In this document: positions 46,401 to 57,415 of the stretch, in pieces
How positions within the stretch are numbered: position 1 is the stretch's first letter
How the letters are laid out: every line of letters begins with the position of its first letter
Assembly: GCF_003473485.1 (NCBI RefSeq)
Contig: NC_053046.1
Coordinates: 134,001 to 198,000, forward strand
Length of the DNA: 64,000 nt
Direction: 5' to 3'
From: Medicago truncatula
Taxonomy: Eukaryota; Streptophyta; Magnoliopsida; Fabales; Fabaceae
Program-made: the position numbers and the translations under genes
The notes under the pieces: generated by a model
Seen by the model: the letters and a program-made list of their open reading frames with translations, nothing else
Database searches by the model: none
Told to the model about the DNA's origin: nothing

Positions 46401-49400
46401 ACATGTGATAATTGTGACTCCACATACTGCTGCAAAGTAGATACAAAATGGCTGATCTGGTGCCTGTCAATGAAAGTGGAGCAAAGGATGCTTAGAGGTA
46501 CTAATATACATATAAAGAAGCTCATGTTCAATATTCAAAATTTATTGGAGGAACTATTTGAACCAATGCCCGTTGAATTTCCCTTTATAATTAATGGATT
46601 TTTTTTTACAAACTTCTGTACATTTGTATCTCTAAGATTTCACGGGACTTCATCAAGACAGTGTCCCCACCTAGACCACATGGTCCAAACCTCCAAGGCA
46701 TACATTAAAGACGATAATATGACGACAGAAGAAGGCCTATCATAGAAAACATAGTTCATGGTCCCAGACTTCCCAAAAAATATCCAGTACATATACCTCA
46801 TCTTCATCAATATATTAAGATGCCCTGCCCCAGGCTGGTATGGTTCAGCATTTAGACCCTTATTCGTTGTATGTGCCATATCCTGTTCACCAAAATTGAA
46901 AGAAAATAAGCACTGCAATAAAATCAAAAGCCCTTATTCCCTTGAAAAATCAGAATATAAATGCAACTCATAGCAATAGAAACAATTCGGGATATCAGAT
47001 TATACACTTCAGAATGATGCTGCAGACTAATAAAATTGCAGGCTCTCAGACATTGTTCCAAAGTTATTCGTAATGAAGTATAGAGAAACATGCAAAGCAT
47101 GTCCAAACTTTGAGATGGTATTAGAGTCGATCCAACATGTAGCATGTCCAAAATTGCAAAACTTCACTCCAAATGTGAAATATCTAATCCTATGCATGAG
47201 GGGGGTGTTGAAAATTTGAAAAACCACATCAACTAAAGATAGACCAAAGTAATCCAATAAGACTTTGACAGTCCTCATTCAAAATTAGTGGAAAAATTTA
47301 GTTTAGAAAACATTAAGGCAATAAATAGTTACTCGTCGATAACTCTTTGGACATATTTAACCAAGAAGTGTTCAATTATTTTTAATTGGAAATTTCCTGC
47401 CAATAAATTGCTAAACCGAAAACTTGTTGAGGATAGAAATAAATGCAGTTACACAATAATAACAACACGAAAAGAAAAAGGGAACGGCTGCAAGAAACCA
47501 AACCTTTAATGAGCACCACACATCAGTCAATGAAAATAAGGCAAGCTTCACTTGTATTAAAAAGCTGAATATATCAGCATATATTTTTAACGCAGCAGGT
47601 GTCAAAATAATACAGAGTGGCCAATCCACATGGTAACCCAGTCCTAAGAAATCGAAAGAACGAAGCCCTGCCATTAATTACGAATTTCCTTATCAGAAGC
47701 ATAATTTAACCTTCCACGGACAGGTGGGGTGAGCTTGTCAAACTTGAAATGAAAATGAAAATATTAATGAAACCAAATAAGACAATAATAAAAACAAAAT
47801 ACTGGATCTCTAGTAGTAGAAGTATAGATATACCTATAGCAGATGCTGAAAGAGGCAATTTTCCACGTCCTTTCATGTACACAAACAACCTATTCTTATT
47901 AGTGTCTTGCTCACAAGAAGACTTCTGGATTGACAGTTCAAGTAGGCCTTGAATTTCTGGAAGTCTCTCAGTGGCTTCTGTAACAGACCACTTCTGTGAT
48001 TTTAAGTAAAACAAAGAATGAATAACCGTGCAGTATTGTAGACTATAGTCAGAAATCAAAGCTATGAAATATTAAGGAAGTCATTGTCAATCAGAATTTA
48101 GGAATACATGTCGCCAGAGAGACAATATGAACAAATCTGCCCAATCTGCTAATTCCATAAAATGATACCGCCGCAGTGCTAAAAGATGCTCTTGCAACTT
48201 AAATGCCTCCTCAAGCACATTGATGATTAGTTTGCTGACATAATTGTATCTGGTATCTTTAAGGACACGCAAAGCTATTACATAATACTTTCCAAAAGAA
48301 ATATCATACCAACCCATTTGAATCTGAGCAGTTATTGATAAAATTCAACGTATTGTATAATACTTATTCTACATTGTTTCATCTGTCAACTTTCACACAT
48401 AAATTCTAAACATGACCAATAAATTACCATTGTCCGCCTCAACATATTACACGTTATACAGGCTTACTGTATATTTTGCACCTTGTTTAGTACAATAATA
48501 CTCTTAGAAAGGTTGGGCCTAACACAACCTCACAAAACCGGCTTGTGAGGTGAGGACTGCCCCCACTTATAAACACATGCTTAGACCATCTTTTGTCCGA
48601 TGTGTGACTCTTTAACAAATACTCATAGCACAAATTTACTATGGAGCATGAATTCTAAATGGCATCAATTAATTCATGTAGCTTGTCCTACCTGATGGGG
48701 TATGGTCTGCTTGTTTTTTTTTTTTTTGAAAATATATTGAAGCACCACTAAATCGTTCTATCATTTCAAAATATAAAATATAGTACTAGGAATTAGTAAT
48801 ATTTGCATTTCCATTGTGATTTTTTGCTTGTTGATTGTATAACTTTCTAACCCATCAGTAAAGAAGCTAACTGAGGCTGCATTAACTAATTTATAGAAGA
48901 TAATACAACTGACAACATTACAGATGCATGAACAGTATTGAAAGGACCCAGATATTACTGGGCGCCTAAGTCCCACATCGAGTAGTGGGGGATGCTTTGT
49001 ATTTAAGTGGTTTGGTTCTTCTGCTTGATAGCTAGCTTTTAAGGAAGGGTTCCCCAAGTGCTAGGATACATATCAATTAGTATCAGATTTGTCGTAGCTC
49101 GAAAAACTACCTAAGAAAGAACTGACTGAAAAGGCCGAGTAAAGCGTTGTAAAGTGTAGTTGTTGTGACATCGCCTATCATTCTCAAGGGCATATTGTGA
49201 TAGAGACTTGGGCATTATGGAGTGGCTTGGTTGTTCCACCTTGATTGTTATCTTGTAAGGGAGGGTTCCCCAAGTTCTTGTATAGTATACCTATTGAGTA
49301 TCATGCTAAGAAATAATAGAAGCTATAGAGCAATGAAATATAAAACAGCATACCTAAACCATTCAATTAGGTTACCAGAATAAATATAAAAATAAGGATA

Positions 49401-52400
49401 CTGAACCATGATTTCCTGTATTAAGCACTTGTCAATTATAATATCAAGTGGCATCTCAAATGTTGACAACAAAGTTTGCCTTTGAGTAGCATCACAATCA
49501 ACAGTTTTCCGAAAACTGCCCAGCAGTCTTCCCCAGCTGCTCCCACCAGATGTATCTGTTAAAACATATTGTTTATGGTCCACCACATCCAGTGAAGCAT
49601 CAAAACCATATTTGGGTTCATCAACCAACCCCTCTTCATTACCACGGTCAATTTCTCCATGATCATTATTCTGATTACCATAAGTAGATGCACAGCTATC
49701 CGGTGGAAATGAATATGTGTTTGTACAGATTGAATCGGTGAGTAACTTGTCCATATAAACCTTACAAGGGTCCTCTACAGTAGAAAAGTTGAAGTACGGA
49801 AATGGCTGTGCACAATCTGCTGTTTGTTGAGGCAAAACATTTCTAGTCAACATTGGGTTCATACTAAAGGGATTAATGCTAGGTAGATTACACTGATGGT
49901 CAACTTTTAGTGGTTGAAAATCACACAAGAATGAAGCCGGCGTATTATTAACAGGTTGGTCCTCACTCAAGGTTTCCACACTCAAAGAATCACTAACAGC
50001 AACGCGACATAACTGGGAATATTTCATGGATTGCAGGTGCTTTTCTGTCATCTTTTGCTCAACAGTTCCATCAGCATCAAATGATTTTTTCAGTAAATCG
50101 TCCATTGCTGAATAACTGTCAATGCAACTACCTCTCTGTTCAATACTGAATTTACTTGAGTACCACGAATTCTCAGGATTTTGAGGGTCAAACATGTGAC
50201 TTGATATCATTCCCTTATTGGAGGACTTCATCAAATGATCAACGGCGTCCATTTTATCACATATTTCATGTGAATCACTGCCTGGCTTTTCATGATGACG
50301 GGAATTTTGTATTGAACTATTTAAGGTAGTGAACTTCAAGAAGCTTAAAGCAGATAGATGATTTTGTTGTCCTGCTGCTGGGCAAGGCCAGCCACTAAGC
50401 TGATCAGACTCCAGTTGCTCGTCAGAGCTGTTTAACGATGAACTTTCAGATTGACCATACATATCTTCCAGCAAAGACATCTCGTCTTCCATACTTGAGA
50501 CATCCGAGTCCAAATTATTAGATCCCCTGAGAATTTTTACAAAACATCAATGACGAAATAACAAAGGGAAATAAAGTCGTAAGGACAAATATTTAATAAG
50601 TCAAGCAGAGAATGAGAGAAACATGTTATTAAGTGTATGCATCTTCATGCACACACATTTTTCCTGGGGGTGGGAGGAGGGGAATGAAAGTAACAGATTA
50701 CATATTTGAAGAACTTTTATCTGCTGTTGAACAGACAATAGGTTCGTCTTCTGACATGAGCTGGCCTAGTTTGTCTAGAGTCCCCACATCATTATCAAAA
50801 GAAGAAACTGGAGCATGCATAGGTACCTGCAAAAAGGAAATTCTTCAAGCATGAGAACGAAAAACAGAGAGAAAATAAGTACCTACTCGTAGTGGGAAAA
50901 TCAGTTCTTTTCTGCTCTCCATTTATTTTTATTTTTGTCCCTAATGGACCAAATTTTATACTTCCAATGCTCCTTTTTCGATTAGTGTCACTTCCAAAAA
51001 CTTAATATTGATCAAAATAAGATAAAACAAGACCATTGATAGGAACAGGACCATGACGAAATTTTTTTATTCCATATAAGGAGCAGTAACATTCTTGAAT
51101 ATGGAGCAGTAATATGCAAGCTGCACGCAAATGTTATGATCACAGCATGAATCCAAGAACCATTGCACTTCAGAGTAACAAGTAATATATAACAATTAGA
51201 TGAAAACAACACATAACTCTAAACTACATAACATCCAGACGGCAAGAATCAAGCTTTTACTGATGTTAAAGAAATACAACGTAAATGACAGTACAAAGTA
51301 AAAATACAAATAAAATTTAAACTATATCTGCTGTGCAGAAACATTGTTTGATGTTAAAAAAACCACATGATTCCCCATATCGTAGTATTAAAAAATAACA
51401 AACTACATCTAAGGTGAAGGATTGCCTGAGCATTATAAAGACTATTTTGGTTATATCTTCAGTCGACATGGGATCTCAACAAATACTAATACTTATTCTA
51501 AACAAATAGGAAACAAATGATGAAAATAACTAAGAAATATGAAAACAAATCATAAGACATAATCTAAGATACTCTAAAGATAAGATCCAAATATTATAGG
51601 ATATTTTTAATATCATCTGACATAAACAAGAAGGAAAAGATCTTGGTACAAACATAATTCTAAATCAATAATGGGATGGATTTAGTTAGAAAGTATCACA
51701 ATAATTTGTTTTCTTCCTTACGTATGACCTACATCCGTTTTAAGTGAATTTGCTTATAGTTTTTTTTCTTCATAAAATAAAAATCTGATGCCTTTTCTGT
51801 ATTTCTTCATCCATTGGTACCTGTAAGATAATATCTTGAATTTTTGGCCTTGCAATCCCTTTCTATTCTCTTGAAAGTAAATTATGTATTGGTACCACAA
51901 AATAACTGAAAGTAAATAGAGATAAAAAGTTCACTGTACAAGAAACCAAAACTATGGAGTACGATTACCTGCTGATATCTAACTTCTAAGCTGCTCAAAA
52001 GGCTTTCAATTTTTTCATTCATCCTTTTATAGTAGCTTTCTCTTGCAAGCACCATATTATCTATAGTATCTTTGTTGAAAGTCAGTGGAGAGAAATAAGA
52101 CAGACTGTTGCTTGAAAAGCCGCTCCAGCAGGGTAGAAAGTCATCAGAACTATGTTGTCCAGCAGCAACATCAATGCACAGCTCAAGTAATTTCAATAGT
52201 ACTTGAAGCTGCTGACCAGCTCTAACAAGTGGAACCAATGAGTCCTTGAGAAATCCAGGAATGGGAACTCCATCTCGCAACTGACATTAAGAAGTCCTCA
52301 CTATGAGAATCAATATAACAAGGCAATAGTACATTATTAATACACATGAAAAAACAGGCTGCAGGTCAGCACAGAAAAGAATTACCCTGATACTTGCAGA

Positions 52401-53715
52401 TGGGAAGTCAGCAGAATTACCAGCTTTAACATGCGACTTAGGAGATAAACACCCTATATTTTCAACTATAAACTCCTTGTAGGGATCATGTATTTCAGCT
52501 TTGAAAATCCAAGATCTAATAAACCCACAATATGGTTCACATGATTGAAGAAAAAGAAACTTGAGAAGAGTACAGTGAGCAGAATCAGCAACCTAAATTT
52601 CAGAAAACTGTAAAGATGAGAAGAAATTTAAAAAAAAACCAAAATTTGAGCAACCTAAGAAGAAACATGCACAAGTTCATTTATGAATCATATTTTTTGC
52701 AACCATATTTATCATGAAATTGCATTTTAGTCACAGGTTATTATCTATACTTATATATACAGGGGATACACACACGATTTTGTGATGATACTTTTTCTTG
52801 TAAACATACCTTTCATTTAAACTATGATTGAAATAAGTGAACTGACCTGTAATTGATGATACAAAAATGTTAATAAGCTCCCTCCTCTGTAGAAGTCAGC
52901 AAATTCCGAAGTAGCTTTAGCAATGACGTTTTCAAAATCAGTATCGGAAACACAATGAGCCCACTTTAGTAGGTTACATATACTGGCAAGGGCTTGAATA
53001 TGAATTCTGAGTTGTTTTGTGTGCAAATATAACTCAAGCAGCGTAATTTCAGAATGTGAAACACTGTTGAAACAACTAGAGGCAGAGAAATCAACAGGTA
53101 TCTCCGAAGCACGTCTGAAAATGAGAGAAGAGTGGATAGTGTCGAGAGAAGAAATGTAACCTTCCAAGACCTTTCCAACGGCAACAGCAAAGGCTTGATT
53201 AACAAGAGTACAGGGAGGGAGGGAAATAGTGAAATGATCAACGAAGTGACGGAGAAGGAAAACGAGAGAAGCGGTGGAGGCAATGGATTGAAGGATATTT
53301 GAGAAAGAGTGAGTGGTGGAAGCACGATACCAGAGATGAAGGAAAGTGGTGTTGGGATGATGAGAAGAAAAGATGGGAGATAGGTTATGGATAGCGATGA
53401 TGGATGATTTGGAACCTAACATTGCATTCATAACCAAACGAACCAAACTGGATTCCTAAAGTAACAGATGATGAAATGATTAGTTGCAATTAAATAAATA
53501 AGATGAAAAGAAACAAAAGAGAATATTGATTGAAATTGAAAATGAGTACTTACAGAGAGAGTGGTTTGATTTGAATTTGAATTTGAATTAGAATTTGAAG
53601 ATAATTGAAGAGGAAGAAGGGGTGTTGGTGTTCGTTGTTCCCAAGTGTTTGGAGGAAGCCATGGATCGTGTAACTTCAAATTCTGTAACAACGAAGCACT
53701 CATTTCCCATTCCAT
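43421..53715 (-). CDS. GCP5: Gamma-tubulin complex component 5-like (GCP5)
   Basis: Fourteen exons keep frame to give 1199 aa: 53554-53715, 52847-53455, 52386-52592, 51969-52280, 50702-50826, 49376-50526, 48108-48256, 47834-47993, 47504-47667, 46797-46882, 46364-46463, 45255-45316, 44015-44156 and 43421-43591. The N-terminal Spc97/Spc98 GRIP1 region includes GGSLLTFLYHQL and CEPYCGFIRSWIFKAEIHDP. The C-terminal GRIP2 region includes QEIMVQYPYFYIYS, LQEHLLALRRYHFMELADWA and FLGLGYHVDWPLCIILTPAA. Exon 6 adds a Ser/Asp-rich linker of about 380 residues (residues about 472-855) between them. The protein would cap gamma-tubulin ring complexes that nucleate microtubules. Two ATGs lie at the start (53715 and 53703) and the first was chosen. 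Several introns carry transposon debris. Confidence 0.9.
44511..44793. mobile_element. Stowaway MITE in GCP5 intron 12
   Basis: 283 bp with ends CTCCCTCCGTTTCAAAATGA and TCATTTTGAAACGGAGGGAG, a near-perfect inverted repeat, flanked by TA at 44509-44510 and 44794-44795. These are the classic Tc1/mariner Stowaway ends. It lies between coding exons 13 (44015-44156) and 12 (45255-45316). Confidence 0.9.
48480..49315. repeat. Repeat debris in GCP5 intron 6
   Basis: The intron 48257-49375 holds two repeat-like blocks. About 48500-48615 (GGTTGGGCCTAACACAACCT, then TGAGGACTGCCCCCACTTAT) has words common in legume retroelement ends. About 48957-49300 has two related segments, each with a GGAAGGGTTCCCCAAGT or GGGAGGGTTCCCCAAGT word. 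These look like old insertions. Boundaries and family are uncertain. Confidence 0.4.
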
Positions 53716-55694
53716 ATTTCAGTAAAACCCGCCTCACGCTCAATTTGCAAGAACAACTTTACTTTACTCCATGTCACTCACTGGGTTCTTCTTCTCTTCA
53801 CAACATTTTTTTAGAATTTAGAATCAAAATACATTAATCCTTCGATTATAAAGTCAGTTTTTTTTTAGAGATTTGTATATTAACAAAACTTTGAACTAAT
53901 TAACTTTATTTTCCTATATATATTTTTTTTTTTTGTAAGTAGCCCACATTTAAATGCAAGAAGTGAGATGTTTGAGGTTCGAATTCTGTCCCTTGTTCAA
54001 TTGTTTTATATGGTGGCTAGTGTTCGAACCCAAATATTGTATATATTATGCATTGTCTGTACCAATTGAGATAACTTCACTAAAGCATTGTTTTTATTCA
54101 ATTTATAAAAAGGCAGTTTAATCATTTTAAAATTATATATTATTCTTTAATTTTCTCTATGTGAATTTTAACCAATGATAGAGAATACGTTCGAAAGTTT
54201 GTGTTAGAATGTGTATTGTTAACATTTCTCATACTCTAAAATAGTTTAAAATACTTAAATATTCATGTGACATTCTTTCTTTTTAACTTAGTCAATAAGA
54301 AGTTAACTTATCCAGATAATTGTGATTTCAACTTGTGTTGTTGACGCCAACTTCTCTATGTAATTGATAATTTGTAACAACTCTATTAACGTTTGAGGAG
54401 TCTTGAAGTCCATCCCTCCTATCATATTAATTATAAAGTCCAACTAACCTAAACTCTTTTTATTAAAAAAATTTCTTTTTGTTCCATTGTTATTTTATTA
54501 TGTACTACATTTGTCTCATTTCATTTGTCACTTTCACATTTTTTTTCTTAAAATAATTATCATTTTAAAATATCAATTTAATTTTTTTTTCATTAATATA
54601 CCTTTAATTATTGAATTTTATACAAACTAATTACTCCCTTGATTACAATTAATAACAATGTTTTAATTCTTTCAAAAAAATGATACTAGTTTTAACATTA
54701 AAATCAATTCAACTATTTATTTTTTTTTAAAAAAACGTTCACAACTCCATAACAACTACTTAAAATAAGAGAAAAATGGTTTGAACATTTTCTCTAACAC
54801 TAACTTTTTGTGGAATTAAATTTATATGAGTATCATACATTGAGTGATTTGTGAAAATTAAGAAAGGAGTGAGTAATGTAAAGAAAATTCTTGGTTAATA
54901 TTAGTCCGGCAAATAAATAACAATATATATATAGGAGCATAATGTTCTGGAGAATGATTATATAAGACATTTATAATGGTTAAAAAACTCAACATCCACT
55001 TTTTCTTTTTCAAACACTCCACATCATTTTCTCTTTCTTCCAGCTAATAATTCAACACTCATTCAACTTATACAGTTTCCAATTTTTTTTTTAAAACATT
55101 CAACACTCTACTCTACCACTTTTTATTTCATATTCTTATTTAATTTTATATTTTGTTTTTATAATTACACAAAATTACAATTATCGATTATAATTAAATT
55201 AAAATAATAAACACTTAACAATTTATCTTTTACTAAAAACAAAATTTATTTAAATAATTTATTTTTATTTTCTTAACTTAAAATGCAATACAATAAACCA
55301 AACACGCGACACACAAATAACTTAAATGTAAGACAACTTAAATTGATAATTAGAAGAATTATGGGTGTTGAAATTATTATTATTGGGATCCATTTTACCA
55401 AAAAGAAGATTAAAACTTCAAAATAAAAGTAAATAGAAAGATAATAATATTAAGATAGTGGAAAATTTCACTTCTTATCCACCAACCTCTTCTTTCTCCG
55501 CGTCTGCTGCACGCGCTCTCTCCTCCAACCAGTTTGCATTGCGTGGCCTGCTTTGTTGGCCATTTTTCAGCATTCAACACGTTGAATGTATTCATCATCA
55601 TCTCTCTCTTCCACATCATTTATCAACAAACTTCAACTCCCCATTGCACATGTTCTAAGTGTTTAAATTGCTATTCAACACAACCATTGTATTT
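53716..55694. other. Promoter side of GCP5 and intergenic
   Basis: No gene is seen. The minus strand at about 53990-54080 reads TTATCTCAATTGGTA, then TTTGGGTTCGAAC, resembling tRNA A and B boxes, so it is probably a SINE remnant. The rest is AT-rich, with a CT-rich stretch at 55480-55640 that contains only short frames. Confidence 0.45.
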
Positions 55695-56272
55695 TTTTTT
55701 GACAAAAAAAAAATGATATTCATTCATTCAAATTGATGGAGTACATCGATACAATACAAATCCAAATTCGCTAAAAACAAAAAGGATGAATCTGTGAACA
55801 AACTCACAACATCCATGTTAATAGCCTAAAACGGCAAAGTACCTATGCCTACTAATATGGCTAATATGACCGTATTCAAGTCTCCGGAATACTCATGTCT
55901 CCGGATCTGCAACGTTGACAACGCCAAAGTCATTGTCATTGATCAGATCTACACTTGCTCAAGCTAATCTTTCAACCTGAATCAAATAAACACCGCACCA
56001 CGACGGGAAATCAAAAAACACACCGCACAAAGCCAGGAAATCAAAACAAACAGAGTCGTGCGCAGAGACGACGAAATCACAAAAACAAACGAAAGAAAAC
56101 ATAAAATATGTGAAATCACTTATTCAATTAGGATATAAGGAAACACAACTCGGAGAGGTGATTTTTGAGTCAAAATTGACCTTAAATCACCTCACTGAAA
56201 AGAAAAGAAGAAAAGGGTTACCGCTAGAGGTTGAGAAGGAGAGAAGAGAGAGAGGAAGAAAGAAAATTTGAT
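55695..56272 (-). mobile_element. Retroposed insertion with 18-bp target duplication
   Basis: About 578 bp are flanked by AACACAACCATTGTATTT (55677-55694) and AACACAACCATTATATTT (56273-56290), an 18-bp duplication with one mismatch. The left end is a T-rich tract, that is, an A-rich tail on the minus strand, and the right end on the minus strand starts with a CT-rich leader. This is the signature of LINE-type target-primed insertion. No reverse transcriptase is encoded, so it is either a short internally deleted LINE or a SINE mobilised by one. The near-perfect duplication implies a fairly recent event. Confidence 0.7.
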
Positions 56273-56509
56273 AACACAACCATTATATTTGGTCTCAGTA
56301 GAATTAGAAAAATGACATTTCATCTATCTACAAAAAAAAAATAAAAATAAAAATAGAAAAATGATATAAAATAAAATAAAAAAACATAAATGGCAAATGG
56401 GTCTTTATCATGAACCTAGCAAGCAGCAAAAGAGAGTGAGTTGGGAGTGTAAATCACAGTAAGAGTGAACGGAAACAACAACACACAACACAACAGTCGC
56501 AATTCGCAA

Positions 56510-57415
56510 ATGAAAGAGGCAAGCATGGATCCTGCTGCAATGTATATGCTCCCTCTTGAATTGATCATCCAAATCCTACTTCGCTTACCAGTTAAGTCTC
56601 TTATTCGTTTCAAATGTGTTTGTAAGTCTTGGTTATCTCTCATCTCCAATGATACCCATTTTGCACTTTCCCATTTTCAACTCACCTCATCAACTGCAAC
56701 ACTCACTTGTAGAATCATGTTCATTACACCAATTCCATATCGTCATCGTCATTGTCATTGTTTATCTATTGATTTTGAAGCATCTCTTAAGGATGATTCT
56801 TCTTATGCTTCCTCCAACATTTATTTTATGTACCCCCATGATCTTCAATTTAAAGTTTCTTGTAGAGGCTTTTTACTTCTTCACGGTTCTTTTGACATCT
56901 ATATATGGAACCCATCCACTGGATTTCATAAACAATTACCTTTGTCTCGTTATGGTTCCTCTTATCGAAATTATTTCTATGGTTTTGGGTATGAGGAGTC
57001 AACAGATGATTACTTGTTGGTGTCAATTTCTCATGACCCCAAATTAGCTAATACTAAGCATTTGGAGATTTTCTCATTGAGAGATAATACATGGAAAGAA
57101 ATTGAGGGTATTCACTGCCCTTATACCAATTCCTCTACTGATTACCCCAAAATAATAGGCTCTCTTTTTAATGGGGCTATTCATTGGTTCTCTTTTCGTC
57201 ATGATCATTTACAAATGGATCTTATTCTTGCCTTTGATCTAATCAAAAGGGAACTTTTTGAGATTCCTCTCCCAATTGATATTGACTATGAAGCTACAAA
57301 TTGTGATGTATGGGTATTTGGACAATTTCTCAGTATATGGGCTATGGATTATGATAATGATACAGTTGAAATATGGGTGATGAAAGAATACAAAGTGCAT
57401 TCATCTTGGGGGTGA
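56510..57415 (+). CDS. F-box protein, 3' end replaced by MULE sequence
   Basis: A single-exon frame gives 301 aa from the ATG at 56510 (a second ATG is at 56525). Residues about 13-55 form the F-box (MLPLELIIQILLRLPVKSLI, FKCVCKSW), which would bind SKP1 in an SCF ubiquitin ligase. The rest is an FBA-type substrate-binding region (SCRGFLLL, IYIWNPSTGFHKQLP, YGFGYEESTDDYLLVSI, IGSLFNGAIHWFSF, VEIWVMKEYKVHSSW). The family normally continues 60-90 residues beyond the EIWVMKEY..SSW motif. Here the frame stops 2 codons later, exactly where MULE transposase sequence begins in another frame. The product would be truncated and may be non-functional. Confidence 0.75.
   Translation: MKEASMDPAAMYMLPLELIIQILLRLPVKSLIRFKCVCKSWLSLISNDTHFALSHFQLTSSTATLTCRIMFITPIPYRHRHCHCLSIDFEASLKDDSSYASSNIYFMYPHDLQFKVSCRGFLLLHGSFDIYIWNPSTGFHKQLPLSRYGSSYRNYFYGFGYEESTDDYLLVSISHDPKLANTKHLEIFSLRDNTWKEIEGIHCPYTNSSTDYPKIIGSLFNGAIHWFSFRHDHLQMDLILAFDLIKRELFEIPLPIDIDYEATNCDVWVFGQFLSIWAMDYDNDTVEIWVMKEYKVHSSWG

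Noticed and set aside
48957-49300. Possible Cassandra-type or 5S-like element because of an AAGTCCCACATCG word
   Set aside because: No convincing 5S rRNA-like box order or flanking terminal repeats; left as unnamed repeat debris.
56465-56509. Longer F-box protein starting at 56465
   Set aside because: That codon is GTG; the first ATG is at 56510, ahead of a complete F-box.
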